64,000 bases of DNA from Candidatus Nanopelagicales bacterium (GTDB lineage Bacteria > Actinomycetota > Actinomycetes > S36-B12), in NCBI GenBank assembly GCA_028687755.1, contig JAQTZL010000002.1:1-64000 (forward strand), written 5' to 3'. The first letter of the stretch is position 1. Every line of letters starts with the position of its first letter. Under the pieces are notes generated by a model. The model was not told the origin of the DNA, made no database searches, and saw only the letters and a program-made list of their open reading frames with translations. Below are positions 43,347-52,769 of the stretch, piece after piece. Made by a program: the position numbers and the translations under genes.

Positions 43347-43834
43347 TGGGCGTACGTCTCGACCTTGCGAATCTCCACCGACATTTCCTTGCCGTTTGCT
43401 AATTCGTAGGTCGCAGTTTGGCCAACGCGCTTACCCAGCACTGCTGCTCCAAGTGGCGAAGTCGGTGAGTACACCTCAACTGATGCCAATGCAGCTTCTT
43501 CGCGAGAGCCCAACAGGAAGGTTTCCTCGTCGCCAAAGGCTGTGAACAAGATTGTGACGACTTTGCCAGGGGCTACTTCGTCTTCTTCGGACTCTGGGGC
43601 GCCGATCTTGGAATTCTCAAGTAACTGCTTGAGCTGGCGAACGCGAGCTTCGTTCTTGCCCTGTTCTTCTCGGGCTGCGTGATAGCCACCGTTTTCCTTG
43701 AGGTCACCTTCTTCACGCGCCAACTCGATGCGCTTGGTGATTTCCGTGCGCTTTGGCCCGGTCAGGTGGTCGTATTCCTCCTGAAGGCGGTCAAAGGCAG
43801 CTTGGGTTAACCAGGTGGTCGGGATGGCGCTCAT
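43343..43834 (-). CDS. greA: Transcription elongation factor GreA
   Basis: The 163-residue factor rescues backtracked RNA polymerase by stimulating transcript cleavage. The N-terminal coiled coil has the acidic tip (LAREEGDLKENGGYHAAREE), and the C-terminal FKBP-like domain has SPTSPLGAAVLGKRVGQT. ATG 43834 (MSAIPTTWLTQAAFDRL) is set by homology; the frame runs on to 43951. It lies upstream of DUF4307 and mca, as in Mycobacterium. Confidence 0.95.
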   Translation of the reverse strand: MSAIPTTWLTQAAFDRLQEEYDHLTGPKRTEITKRIELAREEGDLKENGGYHAAREEQGKNEARVRQLKQLLENSKIGAPESEEDEVAPGKVVTILFTAFGDEETFLLGSREEAALASVEVYSPTSPLGAAVLGKRVGQTATYELANGKEMSVEIRKVETYAH

Positions 43835-43875
43835 GATGGTCAAGGGTAGTGGCCACATGACGATCTGCGAAGTGG

Positions 43876-44340
43876 CTAGGGAGTCCAGGGCTGGCTTGGT
43901 GGTGCTACGCCATATGGAAATTGCGGCCCGGGAATCGTCGCATCTCCACATCCCAGCACCTCAGCGGTGTAGGCGGGGATTGCTGTGCGCAGTGAGTACG
44001 TCGTGGCAAGTTCGCCATTAATGGGCTTGATTTGGACACTGGCATAGCCCACATCCGCTCGTGATTGATCCTGAGCTCGCAGGATGCAGGTCAGTGGATC
44101 GTCATTTCCAGTTTTGACTTGGAAGGTGATGTCAGTGCGGTCAGGTGCCATGACCTTCCAAGAAATGAGTGCAACTTCAGCGCTTGGCCGGGTGATCTGG
44201 AACGCGACAAAACCCAACACAAGTGCGAAGCACAGAGCCAAGGTGTAAGTGACAATCCGAGAAATGACGGATTTCTGATTGAGGCCGTAACGCTCCACCA
44301 TCTCTGGAGAGAGGTGACTTGGCTGAAATGGCGTTGGCAT
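43876..44340 (-). CDS. DUF4307-family membrane protein
   Basis: The 154-residue protein has an N-terminal cytoplasmic segment ending in RYG, one membrane helix (about 29-52, VTYTLALCFALVLGFVAFQI) and an external beta domain with LTCILRAQDQSRADVGYASV, the DUF4307 pattern. It is the minus-strand neighbour of mca, in the greA-DUF4307-mca arrangement common to actinobacteria. Function unknown. ATG 44340 is chosen; upstream codons to 44478 overlap mca. Confidence 0.85.
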   Translation of the reverse strand: MPTPFQPSHLSPEMVERYGLNQKSVISRIVTYTLALCFALVLGFVAFQITRPSAEVALISWKVMAPDRTDITFQVKTGNDDPLTCILRAQDQSRADVGYASVQIKPINGELATTYSLRTAIPAYTAEVLGCGDATIPGPQFPYGVAPPSQPWTP

Positions 44341-44408
44341 GGTGACTCCATTGTGCCCGGGTGGTAGCCGCTCATTGCGCTGGGTAGGCCAGTTGGGACA
44401 ATAGGGAG

Positions 44409-45272
44409 GTGAGTTCCTCCCTGCGCCTGATGGCCGTCCACGCACATCCAGACGATGAGGCGAGTAAGGGAGCAGCAACCACCGCCAAATATGTGGCCGA
44501 AGGCGTTGAAGTCATGGTCGTTACCTGCACCGGTGGAGAACGCGGCGACGTCCTCCACAGCGCGGCTGATGAAGATGTTGCCAAGTGGGGGATTGCTGAA
44601 GTACGCCGTCGCGAAATGGCTGACGCTGCACGGATTTTAGGTGTAAAGCATGAGTGGTTGGGGTTTGAGGATTCAGGTTTTCCAGATCCCGAATCTCCGC
44701 AACCACTACCTGTGGGCTGTTTCGCTGATTTGCCATTAGAGCTCGCAACGGCGCCCTTAGTGAAACTTATCCGCGCATTTCGCCCACAGGTGATCACGAC
44801 GTACGACGAAGAGGGTGGTTATCCGCATCCTGATCACATTCGTACGCATGAAATCACGATGGCTGCTGTCACTGCAGCCGCCGATCCTGATTACCCATGT
44901 GAAGGTGCACCGTGGGAAGTATCAAAGATTTACTACAACATGCAATTCATTCGTGCGCGTGTATACGCATTGCATGAAGCAATGTTGGAAGCTGGCCTCG
45001 AATCTCCTTATCTTGATTGGATTGAACGTATGGAGAAACGTCCTGATGTTTCAAATCGAGTAACCACCAGTATTGAATGCGCTGACTTCCTACATATCCG
45101 CGATGCGGCACTCATCGCGCATCGCACTCAAATTGATCCTGATGGATTCTTCTTTAAAGTGCCTTTGGAAATGCAAAAGCAAGTGTGGCCAACGGAAGAA
45201 TTTGAATTGGCCAAATCCCTTGTGCCAAAAGAACTTCCGGAGACTGACCTATTTGCAGGATTGAGGAACTGA
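44409..45272 (+). CDS. mca: Mycothiol S-conjugate amidase
   Basis: The 287-residue zinc enzyme cleaves mycothiol S-conjugates in detoxification. The start MSSSLRLMAVHAHPDDEAS carries the HPDDE zinc motif (residues 13-17). It also has TCTGGERGDVLHSAADEDV and GGYPHPDHIRTHEI (third zinc ligand region). Length fits Mca rather than MshB. It is diagnostic of Actinomycetia. GTG 44409 is the start; a GGGAGG precedes it closely. Its stop shares one base with the next ATG. Confidence 0.95.
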   Translation: MSSSLRLMAVHAHPDDEASKGAATTAKYVAEGVEVMVVTCTGGERGDVLHSAADEDVAKWGIAEVRRREMADAARILGVKHEWLGFEDSGFPDPESPQPLPVGCFADLPLELATAPLVKLIRAFRPQVITTYDEEGGYPHPDHIRTHEITMAAVTAAADPDYPCEGAPWEVSKIYYNMQFIRARVYALHEAMLEAGLESPYLDWIERMEKRPDVSNRVTTSIECADFLHIRDAALIAHRTQIDPDGFFFKVPLEMQKQVWPTEEFELAKSLVPKELPETDLFAGLRN

Positions 45273-45490
45273 TGTTTTTGCTGGCTGCAGAAGAACAAAT
45301 GAAGAGCGTTATCGATAAGGCAGGCCCTATTGCGCTGCTTTTCGTGCTGGCGCTCGGGGTTGCGTTGTATTTCTTGATTCGCTCAATGAACAAGCAACTC
45401 AAGCGAGCTGATGCCAACCTCGCAGATCACCCAGTTGAAGCAGTTGCTGATGAAACAACTCAGGCAGATGGCCAAACCAACAGCGAATGA
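45272..45490 (+). CDS. Small single-pass membrane protein next to mca
   Basis: The 72-residue protein has one membrane helix (about 17-37, GPIALLFVLALGVALYFLIR) and a charged C-terminal tail. A similar small membrane protein sits after mca in mycobacteria (Rv1083 position), which supports it. The role is unknown. ATG 45272 overlaps the mca stop by one base. The 3' end overlaps the likely SURF1 start. Confidence 0.8.
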   Translation: MFLLAAEEQMKSVIDKAGPIALLFVLALGVALYFLIRSMNKQLKRADANLADHPVEAVADETTQADGQTNSE

Positions 45491-46226
45491 TTTGGTACGC
45501 CTAGCGTTCACGCCACAGTGGTTGTTACGCGCGGGATTAGGCGTACTCATCATCGTTGGCTTTACATTTCTTGGGCGATGGCAGTGGGATCGTTCACAAG
45601 ATGTGCTCGCGCAAGAACAAGCAGCACTTGCGCAACCCGTTGCTATTGATTCGCTGAATCCAATTGGCTCTGACGTCACGAGTGACACTGTTGGTCGCGC
45701 AGTTACCGCGCGAGGCACGTACGTCAGCGATCAACAACGTTTTGTGTTGCACCGCGAATCAGATGGAAAAGCTGGTGTCTGGGTTGTCACGCCATTGCGA
45801 CTTTCTGATGGGTCACTCATTGCCGTGATGCGAGGGTGGCTGCCGAGTGAAACTTCATTAGGAGTAGATGCACCTACAGGGCCAGTGGCTTTGCGGGGCA
45901 CCCTGCAAGCAGATGAGTCCTTTTATAAGGGTGCTGTCGGCAGTGGAAATTCGATTCCCGCCATTTCCCAAGACACGCTGAAATTTGGGCCGACGGCTCG
46001 CTGGGGCTATCTGCGCCTGACAAGCCAGCAACCTGAAGTTGCACCGGCACCCATTCCCGTGCCAGTTCCGCCAGTGCAAGGACAGGCGCCTTTCCCGCTA
46101 CAGAATTTCTTCTACGCCATTCAATGGTGGGTATTTGCACTGTTTGTCGTAGGCGCCTACCTGCGATGGCTCTGGTTGACGGCCAAGGAGTCAGCGGATT
46201 CTGTGCCTGATAGCGCGGTCGGCTAG
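45468..46226 (+). CDS. SURF1-family cytochrome oxidase assembly protein
   Basis: About 252 residues with two terminal membrane helices (about 23-38, GLGVLIIVGFTFLGRWQW, and near 225) and a central external domain with GTYVSDQQRFVLHRESDGKA and VMRGWLPS. This is the SURF1 plan, helping heme a insertion into the aa3-type cytochrome oxidase. A Pro/Val-rich insert (APIPVPVPPVQGQAPFP) precedes the last helix. Start may be ATG 45468 or 45450, both overlapping the preceding gene. No oxidase subunits are in the window. Confidence 0.9.
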   Translation: MAKPTANDLVRLAFTPQWLLRAGLGVLIIVGFTFLGRWQWDRSQDVLAQEQAALAQPVAIDSLNPIGSDVTSDTVGRAVTARGTYVSDQQRFVLHRESDGKAGVWVVTPLRLSDGSLIAVMRGWLPSETSLGVDAPTGPVALRGTLQADESFYKGAVGSGNSIPAISQDTLKFGPTARWGYLRLTSQQPEVAPAPIPVPVPPVQGQAPFPLQNFFYAIQWWVFALFVVGAYLRWLWLTAKESADSVPDSAVG

Positions 46227-46236
46227 GTTTTCGCTC

Positions 46237-47151
46237 ATGATTACCGTGATGGGTGAAAACCTCATCGACATCATCGTGTCGCCGGCAGGCGAGGTGGCGT
46301 CGGTTGTGGGCGGTGCGCCGCTGAATACCGCTCGCACCTTGGCCCGCCTTGGGCACCAGGTGACCTTCTTGGGCGGCGTTTCACACGACTCCTTCGGGAA
46401 ACGCATCAAGCGCCAGCTGGATGCCGATGGCGTTGGTTATGCACTTGGTGAACTCACTGCTCAATCGACAACGTTGGCCATCGCAGAACTTGATGATGGT
46501 GGCGCTGCGACCTATCGCTTCATGTTCGAAGGCACTGCTGCAGCATCCATGACTCCAGAAGTTGCCGTTGCTGCACTAGATAGGGACACCACAGTTCTCC
46601 ACGTTGGCACACTTGCTCTTGTCTTTAATCCATTAGCGCACGCAACTCAGGCAGTGGTTCAGGCAGTGTCCACTGATTGCACCGTGATGGTTGATCCAAA
46701 CTGTCGACCATCGGTGATGACCGATTCAACATTGTTTAACGAAACTCTCAAGATTGCACTTGATCGAGCCGACCTCGTGAAAGTCAGTGGCGACGATCTT
46801 GAATTCCTGTGGCCCGAAATTCCTGCGATTGATGCGGCCAAGAATTTGCAGCGCGAGTCGGGTGCAGTGGTGCTCTTTACTGATGGCGCGCAGGCCGTTC
46901 GTGTGATTACGGGTAATGGTGAAGTTGTTCTCGAAGTTCCTAAGGTCAGTGTTGTTGACACGGTTGGCGCGGGTGATTCATTTAGCGGAGGTTTCTTGGC
47001 CGCATGGCTTGACGCCGGGCGCACTCGTGCAGATTTACAGAACATTGATGCCATTGTTGAAGCAGCGAAGTTCGGCATTCGCGTTGCAGGTTTAACCTGC
47101 CAGCGCGCTGGAGCAGAGCCACCATTTCCAGCAGATCTTGAGATTGGCTAG
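46237..47151 (+). CDS. PfkB-family carbohydrate kinase
   Basis: The 304-residue sugar kinase begins ITVMGENLIDIIVSPAG, has the GGAPLNTARTLARLG substrate signature and ends with the ATP/anion-hole motif DTVGAGDSFSGGFLAAWL. Fructokinase or ribokinase-type activity is likely; the exact sugar cannot be told. It stands between SURF1 and a DUF3817 gene with no sugar transporter nearby. Confidence 0.9.
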   Translation: MITVMGENLIDIIVSPAGEVASVVGGAPLNTARTLARLGHQVTFLGGVSHDSFGKRIKRQLDADGVGYALGELTAQSTTLAIAELDDGGAATYRFMFEGTAAASMTPEVAVAALDRDTTVLHVGTLALVFNPLAHATQAVVQAVSTDCTVMVDPNCRPSVMTDSTLFNETLKIALDRADLVKVSGDDLEFLWPEIPAIDAAKNLQRESGAVVLFTDGAQAVRVITGNGEVVLEVPKVSVVDTVGAGDSFSGGFLAAWLDAGRTRADLQNIDAIVEAAKFGIRVAGLTCQRAGAEPPFPADLEIG

Positions 47152-47160
47152 GTTGATCAC

Positions 47161-47532
47161 GTGAATTCAATTGCAGGCGCCGCAGTTCGTTACCGGATCA
47201 TGGCCTACGTCACAGGTGTAGTGCTCGCAACCGCCTTCACTTGGATGGTGGTGCTGCTTATTGCTTGGATGGCAGACGGGAATTCGTTCTCAACATACTT
47301 CTCCGGAGACAGCAGTAAGCCAGGTCTTTATGGAGCACTGTGGATCATTCACGGCTGGGCGTATTTCCTCTACCTCATCGTGGGCGTAGATCTGGCATTC
47401 CGTTTGCGTTACTCAATCGGCCGAACTGTATTAATTCTGCTTGCGGGCACGATTCCGTTTATGTCATTTGTCGCAGAGCGTTATGTGCATCAGGATCTCG
47501 CCAAGCGTGCAGAGCCAACGTCAATTAGCTAG
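47161..47532 (+). CDS. DUF3817-family membrane protein
   Basis: The 123-residue protein has three membrane helices and the DUF3817 pattern: [39 protein letters not shown] with the conserved HG, and [17 protein letters not shown]. It is integral and of unknown role. GTG 47161 is the start. The 3' end overlaps the convergent ung gene by 8 bp. Confidence 0.85.
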   Translation: MNSIAGAAVRYRIMAYVTGVVLATAFTWMVVLLIAWMADGNSFSTYFSGDSSKPGLYGALWIIHGWAYFLYLIVGVDLAFRLRYSIGRTVLILLAGTIPFMSFVAERYVHQDLAKRAEPTSIS

Positions 47533-48208
47533 GTAATTCCCAGCGAATTGGTTTTGCCCCACGTTCTTCGAGTAATGCATTTGCTCGGCTAAATGGCCGC
47601 GACCCAAAAAACCCACGCGATGCTGACAATGGGCTTGGGTGCGCCGATGAGATCACAGGCACGTCGCCTAGAAAAGGCGCAATGGTCTGCGCATCGTTAC
47701 CCCATAAAATTGCAACCAGCGGTTGCTTTCTTGATGCCAGCGCGCGTATCGCAACTTCAGTTACGCGTTCCCAGCCTTTACCTCGATGGCTTCCGGCGTT
47801 ACCGGCTTCAACGGTGAGTACCCGATTGAGTAGCAGCACGCCTTGGTCAGCCCAAGGTTGTAAGTCGCCATTGCGAGGAGTTGGGCAACCGATATCACTG
47901 CAAAGTTCCTTATAAATATTTGCCAGGCTTCGCGGTAGAGGCGTGACATCCGAAGCGACACTAAAAGACAGGCCGACGGCATGCCCAGGCGTTGGGTATG
48001 GATCCTGGCCCATGATCAACACGTGAAATGAATCAAAGGGCTGTGAAAATGCGCGCAGGACTACTGGCTGGCTTGGTAGCCAGGAGCGCCCAGATTCAAT
48101 TTCTTGATTTAAGAATTCTTCAAGGTTGGTAAGCGTCGCTTGTTCCGAGGCAAGAACAGCCATCCAACTGGGATGCACGTGTTCGAGCAGGTGAGTCAGC
48201 ACATGCAA
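47525..48208 (-). CDS. ung: Uracil-DNA glycosylase, family 1
   Basis: The 227-residue enzyme removes uracil from DNA. The water-activating motif [18 protein letters not shown] begins at residue 67, [13 protein letters not shown] is the second site and [13 protein letters not shown] the minor-groove loop. ATG 48208 is the start. It is convergent with DUF3817 and divergent from the MaoC-type gene. Confidence 0.96.
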   Translation of the reverse strand: MHVLTHLLEHVHPSWMAVLASEQATLTNLEEFLNQEIESGRSWLPSQPVVLRAFSQPFDSFHVLIMGQDPYPTPGHAVGLSFSVASDVTPLPRSLANIYKELCSDIGCPTPRNGDLQPWADQGVLLLNRVLTVEAGNAGSHRGKGWERVTEVAIRALASRKQPLVAILWGNDAQTIAPFLGDVPVISSAHPSPLSASRGFFGSRPFSRANALLEERGAKPIRWELPS

Positions 48209-48220
48209 AGCCTATGAGCC

Positions 48221-48313
48221 TTGTTCGGCGTGAAAGACTTCGGAGAAGTAATTGCTGTGTTCCTCATCGCATTCGGCATGATTCGCATGCGCCGCCGCGA
48301 TGTCCAAGAGTAG
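48221..48313 (+). CDS. Possible micro-protein of 30 residues with a membrane-like helix
   Basis: A short frame from TTG 48221 (or GTG 48230) to TAG 48311-48313 encodes VKDFGEVIAVFLIAFGMIRM then RRRDVQE: a hydrophobic stretch of about 13 residues followed by a basic end, as in small membrane peptides. It lies in the 114-bp gap between divergent ung and the MaoC-type gene, 9 bp before the latter. There is no strong ribosome site, so it is only a candidate. Confidence 0.3.
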   Translation: MFGVKDFGEVIAVFLIAFGMIRMRRRDVQE

Positions 48314-48322
48314 TTTGGGCAA

Positions 48323-49162
48323 GTGACGAACCCCGTAATTGATGCGTATGACGCTTATGTTGATGCAGATGCCGTATTGGCATATGCGTTAGCGACCAAT
48401 GATCCAAATGAGCTGTGCTTTACCGGAGTAAAGGCTTCGCCTCTGGTGACTGCTCCTCACGTCGTACGCGCGTTTATTGAAACGAACACCAAAGCAGTTC
48501 CCGAGGGAACGATTACGGGCACTCGTGCTGGCGTACATGCAATGCATGATGTTCACTACTTCCGACCAATTGAACTTGGGTCGATGGTGCGTGTTGAAGG
48601 TCGCAATCACGCGGTGAAGCAAACGTCTGCAGGTGTTTCCATCACCTCGGATTTGCGGGTCTTGAATCTTGAAGGTGAACTGCTGTTGCAGCATTTCTGG
48701 ACCACGATGATGGTTGGTGGAACAACCTCAATGGAATATGGGGAAGCATCTCCTGCGCATTCTTTTCCAGACGAAGCTCGAAATTCTCCGGTTGGATCCT
48801 TCACTTTCGATGTTACGCGCGATCAAGCCTTTCGTTATGGCGGCGCATCCGGTGACCGCAATGGCCACGCGATCGACGACATGATTGCCAAGTCTGAAGG
48901 ATTCCCTGGAAAAATCGTGCAAGGTCTGTGCACATTTGCAATGTGCAGTGGTGCTTCGGTCAATCTCGTTGGTGCTGGGGATCCGGATAACCTCACCAGG
49001 GTTGCTGGACGTTTCTCAAGCCCTGTTTTTCCGGGGAGCAAACTGACTGTTGATTTATTTGATGCAGGAGTTAATGAAACTGGCGGCCGAGTTATCGCAT
49101 TTGAAGCGACGTCTAATGGCGTCACTGTCGTCAAGCACGGTCGAGCTGAATTTAAGGCGTAA
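48323..49162 (+). CDS. MaoC-like double hot-dog dehydratase
   Basis: The 279-residue protein has two hot-dog domains. The N-terminal half has HYFRPIELGSMVRVEGRNHAVK, and the C-terminal half the hydratase-like GGASGDRNGHAIDDM (D-x4-H type) and GKIVQGLCTFAMCSGA. It resembles enoyl-CoA hydratase 2 / MaoC-type (R)-hydratases. The acyl substrate and pathway are unknown. GTG 48323 is the start. It stands alone; no beta-oxidation genes are adjacent. Confidence 0.85.
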   Translation: MTNPVIDAYDAYVDADAVLAYALATNDPNELCFTGVKASPLVTAPHVVRAFIETNTKAVPEGTITGTRAGVHAMHDVHYFRPIELGSMVRVEGRNHAVKQTSAGVSITSDLRVLNLEGELLLQHFWTTMMVGGTTSMEYGEASPAHSFPDEARNSPVGSFTFDVTRDQAFRYGGASGDRNGHAIDDMIAKSEGFPGKIVQGLCTFAMCSGASVNLVGAGDPDNLTRVAGRFSSPVFPGSKLTVDLFDAGVNETGGRVIAFEATSNGVTVVKHGRAEFKA

Positions 49163-49166
49163 CTGA

Positions 49167-49790
49167 TTAATGCAGATCGCCAAAGATGAGGCGCGCTGCG
49201 ATCAGAAGCATGACCACGCCGATCACGGTATCGAGTACGCGCCAAGTGCTTGTACGCGACATTAATGGAGCCAGAGCGCGCGACCCAAAACCCAAACTTG
49301 TAAACCAGGCTGCACTAGCAAGCACTGCGCCTAACGCAAACCACCACCGGTCTGGCCCGTATTGATTTCCAATCGAACCAACGAGCAATACGGTGTCGAG
49401 GTACACATGTGGGTTCAGAAATGTGAATGCCAAGGTTGCGGCGATCACTGCAGAAAGTTTGCGCGAGGTTTGCTCAGATGGCACTAATGAATCAGGAAAC
49501 CGAGCCTTCCAAAACGATCGGAGGGCAAAAATCACGAGATACGTCACTCCGACCCATTTCACGATTTCCAAGGCGAGATCGGACTGCTCAACGAGGACGC
49601 CCAAACCGCCGATGCCCAAGATGATCAGCAAAGCATCACTTATGGCGCAGATGGCAACCGCGGTAAAAATATGATTACGCGCAAGGCCAAGGCGAAGAAG
49701 AAAGGCGTTTTGCGCTCCGATTGCCACGATCAAACTCAGTCCTGTAAAGAAACCAGGGATCGCTGCATGCACTGCTCGACGGTAGGCCAT
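49167..49790 (-). CDS. LysE/ArgO-family amino acid exporter
   Basis: The 207-residue protein has about six membrane helices. The first shows FFTGLSLIVAIGAQNAFLLRLG, the LysE/ArgO signature with GAQNAF, and later LAFTFLNPHVYLDTVLLVG, characteristic of the family. Members export lysine or arginine. No LysG/ArgP-type LysR regulator adjoins it. It is convergent with the MaoC-type gene and divergent from the YyaL gene. Confidence 0.93.
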   Translation of the reverse strand: MAYRRAVHAAIPGFFTGLSLIVAIGAQNAFLLRLGLARNHIFTAVAICAISDALLIILGIGGLGVLVEQSDLALEIVKWVGVTYLVIFALRSFWKARFPDSLVPSEQTSRKLSAVIAATLAFTFLNPHVYLDTVLLVGSIGNQYGPDRWWFALGAVLASAAWFTSLGFGSRALAPLMSRTSTWRVLDTVIGVVMLLIAARLIFGDLH

Positions 49791-49833
49791 GACCGATGAA
49801 AACCATTGATGCGACGTGCAGGAAGATGGCTGT

Positions 49834-51852
49834 GTGGCAAATCAGCTGATTAATTCAACCTCGCCCTATCTTCGCCAGCATGCCGATAATCCAGTGCATT
49901 GGCAGGAATGGTCGCAGGCTGCTTTCGCAGAAGCTCGTGAACGCAATGTTCCAATTTTTCTTTCGATCGGCTACTCGGCGTGCCACTGGTGCCATGTCAT
50001 GGCCCACGAATCCTTCGAAGATTTAGAAGTTGCCGAACTCATCAATGCCAATTACGTCGCAATCAAGCTAGATCGTGAAGAGCGTCCAGACATTGATGCG
50101 GTTTACATGCAGGCAACTTTGGCGTTAACAGGTCACGGTGGTTGGCCAATGTCGGTCTTCCTTGATCATGATGCGCAGCCGTTCTACGCGGGCACGTATT
50201 TTCCTAAGACATCAAGAAATGGAATGCCAGGATTCATCGAGATTCTGAACGCACTGACGCAGGCGTGGAATGAACGACCTGATGAAGTTTCCTCGGTGGG
50301 CAGCCGTGTCGTTAAGGCAATGAGTGAACGGGCCGCATTCATCCTTGGTGATGCACCTACGGGTGAGATCCTTGAACGTGCAGTTGAGCGCTTGCAATTG
50401 GATTTTGATGAAGTGCACGCTGGGTTTGGTGGGGCTCCGAAATTTCCTCCATCAATGGTCTTGGAATTCCTACTTCGAGAAGCGGCTCGCACAAATAATT
50501 CGACGGCACTGTTCATGGCGGAGCGCACGCTCACTGCGATGGCTCGCGGTGGAATGTATGACCAGTTAGGCGGCGGGTTCGCCCGCTACTGCGTCGATAC
50601 CTCATGGACGGTCCCGCATTTTGAAAAAATGTTGTATGACAACGCTTTGTTATTGCGTGTGTATCTTCATTGGTATCGGTTAACAGGTTCGGAACTAGGA
50701 GAACGTGTCGTTCGAGAAACTTCTACTTTCCTGATCAACGAGATGCGTACGCCAGAAGGCGGTTTTGCATCAGCCCTTGATGCAGACACCGATGGAGTTG
50801 AAGGAAAGTTCTACGCATGGACACCAGCAGAAATTATCGAAGCCCTTGGTGCCGCTGATGGGCAATGGGCAGTCGCCTTACTGGGTGTTACGGAGCAGGG
50901 CACATTCGAACATGGGTCCTCTGTTTTGCAATTACTCGCTGATCCAGATGACGCCGCTCGCTGGTTCGTGGTTCGCGAGCGTTTGTATGCATTCCGTGCT
51001 CGACGCACGCAACCCGGCCGCGACGACAAGGTTGTTGCATCGTGGAATGGTTTGGTTATCGCTGCGCTTGCAGAAGCGGGGGCGTTACTGAACGAGCCTG
51101 AATGGGTTGAATGTGCGCTGATCGCAGCGGATCTTCTCGTCGCACTTCACTTGGGTCTAAATGGTGATGATCGACTTTGTCGCACCTCGCGCGATGGTAT
51201 TCCTGGAAATAACGCGGGAGTCTTGGATGACTACGGCAGCGTTGCTGAAGGCTTCCTCGCACTTTTCCAAGTGACCGGTGATGATTCCTGGTTAGCACTC
51301 AGCGGAGTGCTCATAGATGTAGCACTTTCGCATTTCAGCGATCCCAAAGGTGGATTTTTTGACACTGCCGACGATGCACCGGCGCTTGTTCAGCGCCCAC
51401 AAGATCCGTCAGATAACGCGGAACCATCTGGTTGGTTTGCGATCACCAATGCTTGCGTGAGTTATAGCGCGCTCACTGGAGTCCAGGACTATCGAGTCAT
51501 AGCAGAACGCGCACTTGGAGTGGTTTCAGAGCTGGGCCCACGTGCACCACGTGCTTGCGGCTGGGGATTAGCCACGGCATCCGCATTGATTGATGGACCA
51601 ATGGAAATAGCAGTGATTGGTGAATTCCAGGATCCAGCAACGAGCCGATTGCGGGCAGTTGCTCTGGCGGCAACGGCCCCAGGTGCAGTGATTGCCGTAG
51701 GTGAGCCGGGAAGCGACGTTCCACTGCTCCGCGACCGGCCCCTCGTGAACGGAGCCGCTACGGCCTATGTCTGTAGGGGTTTTACCTGCCAAGCCCCGGT
51801 CATCGATCAGTTTGTCTTGGCATCTCAGGTGGGTGCGCGAAGCGGGGAGTAA
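49834..51852 (+). CDS. DUF255/YyaL-family thioredoxin-like protein
   Basis: The 672-residue protein begins NSTSPYLRQHADNPVHWQEW, then a thioredoxin-like domain with SACHWCHVMAHESFED (CxxC) and LDREERPDIDAVYM. The remaining two thirds form a six-hairpin (alpha/alpha) domain of the glycosidase/epimerase type. It is the bacterial counterpart of spermatogenesis-associated protein 20. The function is unknown; a thiol-linked role is suspected. GTG 49834 is preferred to GTG 49816 because of an AGGAAG site upstream. Confidence 0.9.
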   Translation: MANQLINSTSPYLRQHADNPVHWQEWSQAAFAEARERNVPIFLSIGYSACHWCHVMAHESFEDLEVAELINANYVAIKLDREERPDIDAVYMQATLALTGHGGWPMSVFLDHDAQPFYAGTYFPKTSRNGMPGFIEILNALTQAWNERPDEVSSVGSRVVKAMSERAAFILGDAPTGEILERAVERLQLDFDEVHAGFGGAPKFPPSMVLEFLLREAARTNNSTALFMAERTLTAMARGGMYDQLGGGFARYCVDTSWTVPHFEKMLYDNALLLRVYLHWYRLTGSELGERVVRETSTFLINEMRTPEGGFASALDADTDGVEGKFYAWTPAEIIEALGAADGQWAVALLGVTEQGTFEHGSSVLQLLADPDDAARWFVVRERLYAFRARRTQPGRDDKVVASWNGLVIAALAEAGALLNEPEWVECALIAADLLVALHLGLNGDDRLCRTSRDGIPGNNAGVLDDYGSVAEGFLALFQVTGDDSWLALSGVLIDVALSHFSDPKGGFFDTADDAPALVQRPQDPSDNAEPSGWFAITNACVSYSALTGVQDYRVIAERALGVVSELGPRAPRACGWGLATASALIDGPMEIAVIGEFQDPATSRLRAVALAATAPGAVIAVGEPGSDVPLLRDRPLVNGAATAYVCRGFTCQAPVIDQFVLASQVGARSGE

Positions 51853-51861
51853 CCTGCGCAT

Positions 51862-52623
51862 GTGGGCCTTGCAGACATCATCTATGGGATTTATGAGCGC
51901 AGGCTCGCCGCTCAAATCCCTCCTGATCAGATGCCACGGCACATCGGTGTCATTCTTGATGGCAATCGACGTTGGGCAGAGGCCCAAGGTTCAAGTTCTT
52001 CAGCTGGGCACCGTGCAGGTGCCGCCAAGATTGAAGAATTCCTGGGCTGGTGCGATGACGCAGGTGTCGATCATGTGACCCTGTGGCTGCTGTCAACTGA
52101 CAATCTCAACCGCCCGGCAGATGAGTTGGGCCCGTTAATGGCCATCATCGAAGAGACGGTCGTTGATATGCAGGAACAAGGCCGATGGCGCTTACATGCA
52201 GTGGGTGCTTTGGACCTCCTGCCTGATCACACTTCCCGTATTTTAAAAGAAGCGGAAGCGGCAACAGCGGATGCACCAGGCGCCTTCGTCAATATTGCTG
52301 TGGGTTACGGCGGTCGACGTGAAGTAGTGGATGCGGTGCGTTCACTGATGCAAGAGCATGCAGATCAAGGCACCTCACTCGATGAGCTTGCGCAGTTCAT
52401 TGATGTTGAACATATTGCGGAGCATCTTTACACCAAGGGTCAGCCGGACCCTGATCTTGTGATTCGAACATCCGGTGAACAGCGTTTGTCGGGCTTCTTG
52501 CTATGGCAAAGCGCGCACTCAGAGTTCTACTTCTGTGAGGCTTACTGGCCTGACTTCCGACATGTGGATTTTTTGCGAGCTTTGCGAGCCTATGGCGCTC
52601 GTCATCGCCGATTCGGCGCCTGA
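51862..52623 (+). CDS. uppS: Isoprenyl transferase, cis-type (UppS-like)
   Basis: The 253-residue cis-prenyltransferase makes long-chain polyprenyl diphosphate for cell wall lipid carriers. The diphosphate site is HIGVILDGNRRWAE (Asp33), and the signature SGEQRLSGFLLWQSAHSEFY lies near residue 200. It may be a short-chain (Z-farnesyl) type as in mycobacteria, or the decaprenyl/undecaprenyl type; sequence alone does not settle this. GTG 51862. It precedes phoH after a 146-bp gap. Confidence 0.95.
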   Translation: MGLADIIYGIYERRLAAQIPPDQMPRHIGVILDGNRRWAEAQGSSSSAGHRAGAAKIEEFLGWCDDAGVDHVTLWLLSTDNLNRPADELGPLMAIIEETVVDMQEQGRWRLHAVGALDLLPDHTSRILKEAEAATADAPGAFVNIAVGYGGRREVVDAVRSLMQEHADQGTSLDELAQFIDVEHIAEHLYTKGQPDPDLVIRTSGEQRLSGFLLWQSAHSEFYFCEAYWPDFRHVDFLRALRAYGARHRRFGA

Positions 52624-52769
52624 AGTTAACCAATACGCAACGTTCCGCGAACGGCGTGGCGCACTTGAATTCCAGGATTGCGTTCTACCGTCACGTTTAT
52701 GCACAAGCATCCGCTTATGTAAATCCGCACCGGGCCACGGTGGTGGCCCCAACTGGAGGCCGAGCGCCC

